Positions 27,098-37,155 of a stretch of DNA of 64,000 bases are shown here, in pieces. Both the position numbers and the translations under genes were made by a program. How positions within the stretch are numbered: position 1 is the stretch's first letter; the number at the start of each line of letters is the position of its first letter. The notes beneath the pieces were generated by a model. The model searched no databases. It saw nothing but the letters and a program-made list of their open reading frames with translations, and was not told the origin of the DNA. The stretch is from Mycocentrospora acerina. Lineage: Eukaryota; Ascomycota; Dothideomycetes; Pleosporales. Location of the stretch: contig JAKUHH010000126.1 of the NCBI GenBank assembly GCA_022701365.1, positions 62,001-126,000 of the forward strand, written 5' to 3'.

Positions 27098-27909
27098 AGG
27101 ATGATGGAATCGAATGCAAGTTATGCAGACCAGTACTGCTGGAAGGGGTACAGTGATCCTGAATAGGATTAACTCAAATCTGATCGCACATATACTGCCA
27201 TAGGTGATCGTATTGTTCTATAGGGTTTGTAAATACATGAGTATATAGTGTCTGTATCCGTCCCTATTTGTACGCAAGCAAGAGTTCCATAAAAGCCTCC
27301 TCTAATTGTTCAGTTGCATAAATTTTTTGTCGTCGTTTTTTTAGCATCTTTTAAGAAAGGACTCTGAGTCCAACGTTGAAGCTATGTGAAGTATTCTTAA
27401 CTGCGCACAATGCATAAGATTTTGGATATTTAGATTCCACGATTTTCATGGGGTCTCATGGCGCTTTATCACCGACGTAAGAGGAGGAAAAGTGTAGAAA
27501 AAAATCTAGGTCACGTAATGAAGAACACATTAATGTGGGTAAAAACATAAAACTCTCGATATAGATTTATGCCTGCTCATGTTCCAGTTTAAAGTATTGA
27601 TGCGCGCCTGTGATTGATTTCAGTGATCCGCTTTTTGACCCCTGCCTTTCGTAGTTGCAGTATCAGGCCGTCACAAGTAAATCTTAGCAAAGGAGTCGCA
27701 CTTAGTACAGCATTGCTCAAAGAAATTCTAAGACAAAAGTCAAGGTTTAATGTGGACGCGGCTTGGTTTGCTCCTTGTAACTACATGCAATCACCAGCGA
27801 AGTGCTTCAAGAAAGCGCTGTGAGAATGTATATCGAACAGCAAAGGAGCAACTGGTCCCTAGCTGCTCGAGATCGTAGATAAACATACCCTAAGCGACAA
27901 AAGAAAAAT
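27098..27909. other. Intergenic, no gene seen
   Basis: About 810 bp of mostly AT-rich sequence between convergent genes (NmrA-like on plus, CCC1-like on minus). A 69-codon plus-strand frame at 27614-27823 has no recognisable features and I do not support it. Confidence 0.45.
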
Positions 27910-28755
27910 TCATATATGTACAGGCCTGATCTGGTTAAATCCCCTTACAATTCCATAACTAGTCGACGCCGCTAGAACTCCTATCAATAGCGTCTGCAGT
28001 GAGCTTATGACTGCATCCTTTCTGGTGCACCCTGTCACAATAGCTTTGACGTATCCGAACATAACGAGGATCAGAACGGTGACTCCAATGGAAGTAAACA
28101 AGGCATGGTTGACATCTTTGTAAACAAAGTATGGGATCATGGGAACGAGACCTCCAAGTAGATAAGAGATACCCATACTAAGAGCTGATATCCACCGTCT
28201 CGAGGTCTTTGGCCTTGCGAGTTTGAGCTCAAAGTCCATCATAAACTGTGCAAACTTTAGTAACTATAGCTTAATATTTAGATGATCACAATATACCTTC
28301 ACCCACATATCTTTATTAGACATCAGGTTCTCAACAATTGGCCGAACACACTCATGATCTAATCCATATTCTACCATCACATCGTAGATCTCTGTTTCCT
28401 CAGCGTGCGGATACAGGCTCACCTCCATCCGCTCCCGGGCCTCTTCGACGCGGTAGTGCTTGTCTTCCGTGACTACAGCTAGAAAAGCGCCCAAACCCAT
28501 GGAAATTGCTCCCGCAAAAAGCTCAGCGAGGCCGCCAAGAATAACGAGATTGAGGGATCCGACGGAAGACAGGCCAGCAGTGAGGGCAAAGGGAACAGTA
28601 AGACCATCTGCGAATCCAATGATAATATCAGAAACAACCTGATGGTGGTCCGAATGATTCTCCTTGTGTGGCTTTCTTTGGCTTTCGATGGACTCAGAAT
28701 TGTTATTGTTTGTAGGGTTGACTGCTACTTTTGAACCCATAAATTCAATACTCAT
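27910..28755 (-). CDS. CCC1/VIT1-family vacuolar iron/manganese transporter
   Basis: Membrane protein that moves Fe2+/Mn2+ from cytosol into the vacuole. Exons are 28755-28297 and 28245-27910 with a 51-bp phase-0 intron, giving 264 residues. The family signature is clear: IIGFADGLTVPFALTAGLS, then GGLAELFAGAISMGLGAFLA, with a Glu-rich cytosolic segment (EEARERMEVSL and HAEETEIYD) that in this family binds metal between helices 2 and 3. Three further hydrophobic helices follow in exon 2, for five in all. I start at the Met at 28755 (MSIEFMG) because the 36 upstream in-frame codons to 28863 do not look like family sequence; a longer start remains possible. Convergent with the NmrA-like gene. 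Known members protect against iron overload; a link to the NRPS product is not shown. Confidence 0.88.
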
Positions 28756-28863
28756 GCTGCCTTTTCTTGTATTTGAAAGATAAATCCTCCTAAAGCTCAG
28801 AACAGCAGATAGTGTTAATATAGTTATTCTCTTAGGTGTTTGAGGAGCAGGATGTGGGAACAC

Positions 28864-31800
28864 ATCTATAGTTATACACGGTGCTAGTCAAAGTCGCGCA
28901 ATTCTTATTCTTTCGACAAACCAATAGTATTTATGATATCCGCTGTTCAGATAAAAACAAGATAAAGTCATTTGAGGGTTTTGTTACGAAGTGGCCAACG
29001 TGAAGTCGCTTTACTTCACCATTTCCAGCGTCCAGCTTCCATCTGATTATATGAATTATTTATCTGATTTAATCGACGAATGAAAAGGAACATATTTCTC
29101 AGCATATTGCCTCATGACGTGCATCAAGATACGGAGGTGACAAATCCAGGTTTTTGGATTGGCTCAGATCGTTAGATAATTTCAAACTTTGAAATGCGGA
29201 GGCTGTGGTCAATCATGATGACAATATCGACTGTGTTAGTCGTAGTTTCATGAACCTTGTCAAAACATAAATAACGAAGAGCCATTTTAATAAAAGTTTA
29301 CAGATCAAAGAGAGGACATGATTTGAAAATCTTTTTTTTGTTATTCCTCAAGATTTTAACGGATTGAACTTCTAATTCTCGCATAGAGATCATGTGTCGC
29401 AGAAGCGAAGGCAATTTCATTCAACAATATCTTCAACACTTTTGGTCTCGACGACGTCAGGCACACGTTTTCGAAATCACTACTTCACAGATTCGAGAAG
29501 GAAAGCGAGGCTCTACCTTCTCAACTGCTTCTACGACATCAAGTATCTTGTCCCCAGAATTCACTACCGGCAAAGCTAAATACTGCAGTTACTCTGAATT
29601 TTGAATGTTCTTCAAACGCACCAACTATCATTAATTCCGGTTACCTGATCACCGAGACAGAGGAAGAGTAGTCTCGTGCTATTGAAAAAGTAGTCGAGCA
29701 ATGGTTAGAGTCGATGCGGCAAAGCCACCTCGGATTATAGAGTGCTATCCTTAAAATGTCTGTTTTATTTTGAGATTTTGCACCCAAGTCGCAAAAGATC
29801 AGAATCCTTAAAATGAGAGTAACAAATTCTTTGAGGAAATAATTGGAGATGGAGGAAAAAGCTTAGCTGATATCTAGAGGATAGAGTGAATCTCTAGTAG
29901 GAATTATACTGTTATGTACAACTAGAAAACCAAATTCTTCCAAACTCAATCATCAGGCCATGTTAATAAGCTGATATGGTTCTAAGGACATTTCTTGGTA
30001 TCTTCCACCACATTTATTGACAAGCCCGATTTGGAGCGCACTAGTTCGTTGAACATATTAGTAAATGGAAACGAACCTCCGAAGCTGGCCGTCATTAAGA
30101 TTAGTAGAATATGTACGCATTTGATTCAATCGACAACTGTGGTCGAGACAACTCCAATGATGTAGAGTACTACGACGTAGCATGGACGGCGAAAATATGG
30201 TAATTACTAAGGTTCCAGCATACATGCTACTTAGGGCAGTTGAGCATATTCCTTCGCGGGATCGAGGTCTAACGCAACATATATGAACCCATCTATCACG
30301 AAAAAAGAAATATAAACACACCTGTCTCCAATAAAATTTTCTTGCTACTTGTCTTAATTTTCCGATCCGGCGGTAAAGAATGCCTACCGTTGATGACATT
30401 TTCATGGGAAAGAACAGAAACCAGAGAAATCAATATGTTATAGAATTTCTTCCGTTTATTTCAATTTAAAAATCAAATTAGAAGAAGAATAAGAATGACT
30501 TCATTATACGTCATCATGATGTGTTAGCCTAATCCAGTCTTGAATAAAGCAAATCCGACGGCGGCGCTTCGTACCTAAGTATGCCGCAAGACTAAGCTCT
30601 TTATCCGAAATTAAAACGCCAAAAACAAACCCTGACAGTAAAGGCGATGCACCTTACAACAGAATGTATAATGAAAGTGTAACCTTGGATACCTCTCTAC
30701 TCCCGATAGCAATCTTTCACTACTTCGAAGGTGCTGGGATTCGAAAGAGCCAGTGGTTGCTGCCATAAGCCACTGCAAGAGTGAGTTTGAGAATGAAGCC
30801 ATCATTGGTATAAGCAAATGTCGGTTCCTTGATTATGCAAGTGATGCTTAATATAGTAAAAATTAATATACTTAAAATTTAGTTACGTATCGCTTATTTA
30901 GAATGTTATTTTACATCGCTTTGTTTACTCTGAGTAGCGGCACTGTTGCTCATCGTCTGAATGACCACAATAGGTTTCTTTGTACTTGTGTGCCACTAAA
31001 GAATCTATAGTTGAGGAGCGAGTAACTTTTTAGACTCATCGTAGGAATACTGAAATTGTTTGAATGCCAAACTGGCAGGTAGGTTCAGTATGCTTTCTGA
31101 ATACCAAAAATTTGCCTGTTAGCGAATTTGTGCAAGTGAGTTTTGTAGGTCATTCTAAAAAGCTAATACCTGCGACATATTGAGATTGAGTACATTCCAT
31201 ATAGGTAGTGCAAAACCAAAATCACATGGGATTAGATGATTACTCGGTCTACACGACCATACCTTGCGTGATGCATATTGTGAGAACAAATGAGTATTAC
31301 AAATCTGTATTGATGTGCAAAGCGTTTTTCATGATGAACTTTCAGCCTCTCATGGCTCTCTCCAGCATCTGTATTTTGACAATACGCGTATCAATACACG
31401 CTGTTTGCCAAATTAAACAGCCAACTAAGCTTTCTTAGTGATTGCTTGATCACAGATTTGTAGATTGAACTGGTCACTCACAAGTCAGTGAGCACACCAA
31501 GCTTTCAATAATCCATAAAACAAGCTTTCCAGGGGCTAAAAAAGCAAGTATTTTCACAAGTTTTCTGGTTACTGCATTGAGATCGGACAGGTGTCAACGA
31601 TTACGAATGACTAAATACTGATTGGCTAGCTTTGAACGGGGGCAAGACTAGGCCGCAAGTATTATGGATTGAGTATCATCAAAGCTTCGAATCATCCAAT
31701 AACTGCCGGCCAGTGACGTTTTCTTCGCCATCGAATTTGAAGTGATCTTCGTAACAAAGAAAGATGAATCGCCAGGATCCAAATAGATGGAAAGCTGACC

Positions 31801-31999
31801 TCAGTAGCGCTGTCCTTGCAAACTAAAGCAGACAGCTAAAGTTAGACCGCTTTATGATGTGATGCATCAAAGCTGTGTCAAGAAGTAATGCTCGTCACCA
31901 TCTATTCAGTTATTTGTACCCGCAATTGCCATGCACTGTTTTAGTCTTTGTCTGAATACAACACGAACAGTTCCTAAGTACACCCTAAATTCAGTCAAA
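28864..31999. other. Long AT-rich stretch, largely without genes
   Basis: About 3.1 kb separating the CCC1-like and cytochrome b561 genes. It is AT-rich with many TpA steps and stops, as expected after RIP-like mutation. One coherent protein-like stretch at 29370-29738 is listed separately. A 115-codon minus-strand frame at 30058-30405 has no recognisable domain and an odd composition, so I do not call it. No RNA gene was seen. Confidence 0.5.
29370..29738 (+). pseudogene. Possible coding relic with in-frame stop
   Basis: From an AG at about 29385 the plus-strand frame reads a protein-like, charged sequence (for example FGLDDVRHTFSKSLL and ESEALPSQLLLRHQV) that runs to a TAG at about 29671. 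It then continues in the same frame (RAIEKVVEQWLESM) to another TAG near 29737. There is no ATG at its start and no upstream exon I can support. The smooth reading across the first TAG suggests a decayed gene, but I do not recognise the family. Chance is a real alternative. Confidence 0.3.
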
Positions 32000-32808
32000 A
32001 TGACGATTCGATTATCGTTCCCCCTTGTACTCTCCTTGAGTAAGAACAAGCTCTATTTCTACTGAGTAGAATATATCTCACACGACCACAGTGGGGTCTG
32101 CCCTTGCTCAGAATGTCGACAACAATAGCGGGAACTCTGATGGAGAAGGGGATGGAGGAGGAAATAGCCCATCCCAGAGTATCGTTTTGGCTCATGGCGT
32201 AAGATTTTTTAGTTAAAAATACTTCATCAGTTGATCTAATCACTTTCAGGTCCTCATGGCGGCTCTTTTCGCCATCTTGTTCCCGATCGGTGCGATCATC
32301 ATGAGAGTATCGAAGTCTAAGAACGCTCCGTGGATTCATGGCATTTGGCAGATGATCTGTTACCTTGGAGCTTTGGCTGGATTCGGTATAGGAGTTTATC
32401 TGGCGACTACAGGGGAAAACGTGAGATATGAAGACGTTTGAATTCCATGAAACACATGGCGCTAATTCCGAGTAGTGGGTCACAAATCAAGGCCACGCCA
32501 TTATCGGCACTATTGTCATCGGACTGATGTTCTTCCAACCCATCGGGGGTTTGATCCATCACCGAATTTACTCCAAACACGGTAAATCTACGATCCTCGG
32601 GTTAGGGCACAGATGGTATGGGCGTATTCTCCTAATATTAGGTGTTATCAACGGCGGATTAGGGCTGTGGCTCGCAAACGAGGATAAGAACTTCATTATT
32701 CCGTATAGTATTGTAGCTGCCGTTGTATACGCGGCCTGGGCTTTTATTGCGGTCCGGAAGGAGAAGAAAGCAGTTTTTAGAAAGACAAGTATTGAAACAT
32801 CAACGTAA
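32000..32808 (+). CDS. Cytochrome b561-domain membrane protein
   Basis: Predicted transmembrane electron carrier, 216 residues. Exons are 32000-32039, 32092-32198, 32250-32420 and 32476-32808; introns are 52, 51 and 55 bp. The first exon and the start of the second encode a signal peptide (hydrophobic, ending SALAQ), followed by a Gly/Asn/Ser-rich linker. The b561 core shows histidines at helix ends that can bind two haems: LAHGVLMAAL, IHGIWQ, NQGHAIIG, LIHHRIY and GLGHRWYGR, with hydrophobic helices between. Larger fungal relatives carry an extracellular DOMON haem domain before this core; here it is absent and the linker is short, so this is a stand-alone b561. Such proteins reduce ferric iron or regenerate ascorbate-like donors at membranes. 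The acceptor is unknown. Confidence 0.85.
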
Positions 32809-33907
32809 AGGTTGACAAAATAGATTGTTTACTTCAATCATCAATTTATAGTAGTGTAACCATTACTCTACCTGATTCTCCACAATCGTTTTTTAATGTC
32901 TGTGTTAGTGACACATTGGTGACTAAAATCTGAGAAAGGGAGTAAGTACATATAATCCTATTATGCGAGCATAAACGAATCAGGCCATTCCTTAGTAAGG
33001 TCAATAAATGATAGATTCCATTAAGCGAGGAAATACTTTATATGGCTTAGTGATCTTTAGTTAAACTTCTCCAAATATGCCATAATAACAGAGACGTGGA
33101 CGCATTTACATTAACTCTCCAATATGTTTTGATTGATTGATCAAAATGGTTTAACGTCTTTAGTGAACCTCTCTTATAGCGTGAAGACAAGTCAAGTTAT
33201 GGAGAGGTACATAACTACCCACGATCCCAGACACCTATTCTGATTAAAATTTGAGGCTTTCCTTTAGCTCTTCTCCTCTGCGTGCCCTTCACTCCTCGCT
33301 GTTTAGAAATTTCTAGCCCATAAAATGTGTGAAATGCTGGAATGTACCTAAGCGTAGCCATGGCCATATGTGACATCACATCTCGTGATAGATAGATTTA
33401 CTGATGTCAGCTTCTTCAAATACGCGACTCAGAAGCATTTAATGCGTTGCGTTTGTCAGCCAACACTGGTGTATTATGACTAATGTGAGCACGTGAGCAC
33501 TAAGCGCCTACATGGTCTCCTATTCGTATACTCACAACAACACAACAAGCTCTTCCTCCAATTGATCCCTTGCATAAAAATTATGTATCTAGAGTTAACA
33601 TAATTCTACGATCTGTAAATGTGTTCTTTGCGTTTCTCTAAATACTTTTTTTCTGTATCTTTATTCATGTTCAATATTGCGAAGCTACCAGCCATACAGC
33701 GACCAAGAGTTCCTTATTTGTTCGTTGGAGGAAGCTTATGCTATCGTTACAAAGATTCTATTGAGTAATATAATAAAAGATTAGATTACATCTCATAAAT
33801 TTGGTTAGTTGTAGGTATTCTTTTCGGTACCACCGTCCTCACTCCTTTATCACTGTTGGTAGTTTTCACCCTAATGTGTGTAGCAGAGCCTGATCAGCTT
33901 ATACACA

Positions 33908-34005
33908 GAGGATTTATACTGTTCTATTTCGTGACCTATCAGATGATAAATCATAGTACTTTTTTTGGCTTGCATGGCATAGTAGGATAAAGCCGTGTCC
34001 TGACA
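33908..34005 (+). repeat. Inverted repeat, left arm
   Basis: About 97 bp that match the reverse complement of 35073-35169. The best block includes TACTGTTCTATT, CTATCAGATGAT, ATCATAGTAC and TTTGGCTTGCATGGCA. Mismatches between the arms are mostly C/T and G/A, and homology fades on both sides. It may be a terminal repeat or one of two decayed copies of a dispersed repeat. Confidence 0.7.
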
Positions 34006-35072
34006 AACGCCGCTAGCTCTGACAGCACAATAGAATGACCATGGTATTTCATCGTGTACGAATTCATCAACTTGTATGAAAATATCAGTCGTGTTCGCCA
34101 TCTCTAGCATTCGCCATGACGTTAGAGTTTGCTTTCGAGATACAAAATAGACTCACGCGTTCGTGAATTCGTCATAAACATGTTTCATATGTAGTGTGGA
34201 AATTTACAACACCCAATCGCAATCTGAAATTGCCTTCGGGCTTTAAACTGGCTTTGGCCTTTCCGAATTTCCCCCATCACGATCCCAGTGCAGTACAATT
34301 GAAGGTTTAAATACAAGAGCGAACCACATTTGTGAGAAGCTCCAAAACAGAAATAGAAACAACATAGTGCCTCAAAATCGAGTACAACAGTAGTGTTCAA
34401 TTTCATCTTGCACTCTTTTCAGTGTCAAGAACGGACAAACTAATTCGAATGTCAATTGATTACTACGTCGTAGGTGACAAACACCTTGCTATATGCATAG
34501 CACTCATTTTAAATGAAGTACAGTTCACTTTAAAGCATGCCTGCTAAAACTACGCCTGTGTCGTGTAGAATCTACCCAGCCATAGCCCAACACAAGAGTA
34601 CTAAGGCCGTTAAGTTGTTCTGAAGAAATCCGCTCAGTTGAGTTTATGAGATCATACTTTTCTGTATTAAAAATGTACAGAACAATTCAATACTTCGATA
34701 ATGTCTGATAACATTTTACAATATTCATGATTACAGCACATGGGTAAACAAGCTTAAGTTTTGTGTTCATGATATTTGATCTTCATTCTGCATAAATTTA
34801 TGGCTGATAGAACACTATACATTGCTTATGAGTAGTTAGAAACAGTTTGTCGAATCACTTCGTGTGTTAAATATGTTATCAAAGCATTACGTGAATAAGA
34901 TCACAGCCATGAACTGTGTTTAGGTTAAAAGCTTTACAGTTTTTTCAGGAATTGTTATTTTAAACTCTTTGGATATTAAACTATCATGCAAGGTTACTAG
35001 GAAACACCCCTTACTAAACCGTCTTTTAAATTAAATTGTTTTCTTTCATCAAAGAGGGCGATTTGTCACAAG

Positions 35073-35169
35073 TGTAAGAACACAGCTCTATTCCATTGTG
35101 CCATGCAAGCCAAAAAGGTACTATGATCTATCATCTGATAGATCCTGGAATAGAACAGTACATATCCTC
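35073..35169 (-). repeat. Inverted repeat, right arm
   Basis: Reverse-complement partner of 33908-34005. It contains a perfect short palindrome near 35126-35145 (GATCTATCA, two bases, TGATAGATC) that could form a hairpin. The same palindrome is degraded in the left arm, where two positions differ. Confidence 0.7.
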
Positions 35170-35927
35170 AGGTAAAACCACTTCCTGACAGAAAAACTAC
35201 AGGATTACAAACCTGAAATAATTTTGCCAACAGACAATGAGATAGAGAAACATGTGGAAGAAGGATCAATTAACGAATTATGTCAAGCTCATAGATTTAA
35301 ATCTTCAATATCCTACTGTGAAAAATGAAGTGCTTCCAGACGTCAAATCTGTTGAACTAAGCTAGGATATGAATATTCGGGTACAATCCCTCAAATAACG
35401 ATAAGCTTGAAGTTGTCAAATAATTGGGGTATATAGAAGCCTACCCCAATCTAGACAAAAAACATTTGCAGCACGAAACCAATATTGCAGAAAAATGTAA
35501 GTCTTCCTAACAAAGGTGTTTTCTGATTAATTAGCATACGTATCTTGAGTTTGCATGTTCCCATTTGGGAACGATTGAAAGAGGGATTTGACATGTTATC
35601 GGATATGGATGAATAGGATATCATGTAAGCACAGAGTGCTCATGGGTCAATGCACGTAGTCAACTACCAGTATTGGTTGATAATTTGTATTATTTGTTGG
35701 CAACACCCTTCGAGTAATCAGCTAAAATCAATTAGCAAAAACAGCCACGTACTTAGAAAACATGTGCGTGTTTGTGTGCCAAAGTAATATATAAAAAATG
35801 TGTTCTCTGTTACTTCAGTTTAATCCATGTGCACGATATTTTCCATGAAAAACTGTTTTTCATATCATCTGGTTAAGCCTGCGTGCAACAATATGAGAAT
35901 TTCGCCAAAAGTTCTCTTTAACCATGA

Positions 35928-37155
35928 TCAACCAGATTGACAACTTCCGCCTACGCAGGAATTTGGTTTCTGGCACGGCGAAGACGCGCTACACGACCAT
36001 CCGGCACATCTATAAATCTTGTTAGCTCGATGTTCCTAAGACTGGTATCCATGGTTCATTGTCACTCACCCCCAGTTACAAGCTACGTCTTTGCATATTC
36101 CGTCAGGGCTGAAGCATGTCAGGCCACTATTACAAACGGAAGTTTGGCCGTCGCATTGTGCGCCCAAGCAGCCAGCGCAAGGACCTGAAGAAGTTGAAGC
36201 CGTGCAAGTACCGTTCACACAAGAGTTAGGCTTTTGGCACGGCGAAGAGGCGCTGCATGACCATCCTTCGCAACTACAAGTACTGTTAGGATGTTCTAAG
36301 GACAAAAATGCTACCGGCGCATAATCAACTCACCCCCAGTTACATGCGGCAGCTTTGCAAATTCCTTCAGGGCTGAGGCAAGTAAGACCACTGTTACAAA
36401 CGGTATTCTGGCCGTCGCAACGTGCGCCCAAGCATCCGGCACAGGTACTAGACGTTGGAGCAGGAATTTGTGACGAAGTAGTTGTCTTTGAAGCCACTAG
36501 GCTCGACGTCGATGTCGCTCCAACGATAGGCCACGATGCTCCAGCTGCAGCATATTTCGTGTTGACTCTTCCTGTGAGTTCCCATTTTACTGGGTTGATT
36601 ACGTTATTCTTGTTTCCGTTTGGATTGCCGTGTATATTAGAGTACGCATCAATCATGATGTCAATAGAGGCCGGTGTCTGTGAGGCTTTACTCAGTTCTC
36701 CTCTAAATCCTCTTGTTCGGTTGACTTACCCTCACCCAGGCGTCATCAAAAGCGTCGCCAATGTACATGAGCATAGTTTTGCCCGTTGAAGGGTCAGTTA
36801 CTCTAGCCTCGAGACCACAATACTTCTGGGTTTGTTGCTTCCAAGCAGTTGGGTTGCTGTTATACGTTGCCCCACCCATAGCTTTCAATGACTTGTCCAT
36901 ATCATTAGTGGTTTACTTTTCTAACATGACTAGATGGGTACGCACTACTGCGAAAACAGGGTCGCTATTGTAGTACTGATACGCGCACCAGCTTTTGCCA
37001 TTCGTCGAGTCACTGCCCGCAGAGGCCCGGTACCATGACCCAATACCACTCTGAGGGCCAGAGAAGAAACCAGAAGGCAATTTAACGGAGTAGATATCAG
37101 CGAGCGCGGAGGCTGTGATTGAAAATAAAGCGACAAAATGTGAAAACGATGGCAT
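35928..37155 (-). CDS. Secreted protein, barwin-like N-domain plus duplicated Cys-rich modules
   Basis: Predicted secreted protein of 336 residues. Exons in transcription order are 37155-36946, 36891-36730, 36677-36334, 36282-36070 and 36009-35928, with introns of 54, 52, 51 and 60 bp. A signal peptide (MPSFSHFVALFSITASALA) is followed by a domain of about 165 residues with an order of motifs (GIGSWYRA, YCGLEARVTDPSTGKTM, IDIMIDAY, VKWELTG) that resembles double-psi beta-barrel (barwin/RlpA/expansin-like) folds; this is a fold guess. After a Thr/Ser-rich linker come alternating cysteine modules: X (CAGCLGARCDGQ...GICKAAACNWG), Y (CSCEGWSCSASSPCQKPNSC), a second X and a second Y. Each X ends at the same phase-2 donor (TGG GG|gtgag), so an X-Y unit was duplicated together with its intron. 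I chose the start at the Met that opens the signal peptide, 24 codons below the first in-frame Met. Effector or cell-wall role is inference. Confidence 0.82.

Larger units (their letters stand above)
32809..35927. other. Long AT-rich stretch with an inverted repeat pair
   Basis: About 3.1 kb without a supported gene. AT-rich and stop-dense. It contains the two arms of a diverged inverted repeat (33908-34005 and 35073-35169, listed separately) enclosing about 1.07 kb that shows no convincing reading frame on either strand. Confidence 0.5.

Noticed and set aside
30058..30405. 115-codon minus-strand frame
   Set aside because: No recognisable domain, unusual composition, AT-rich surroundings; consistent with chance.
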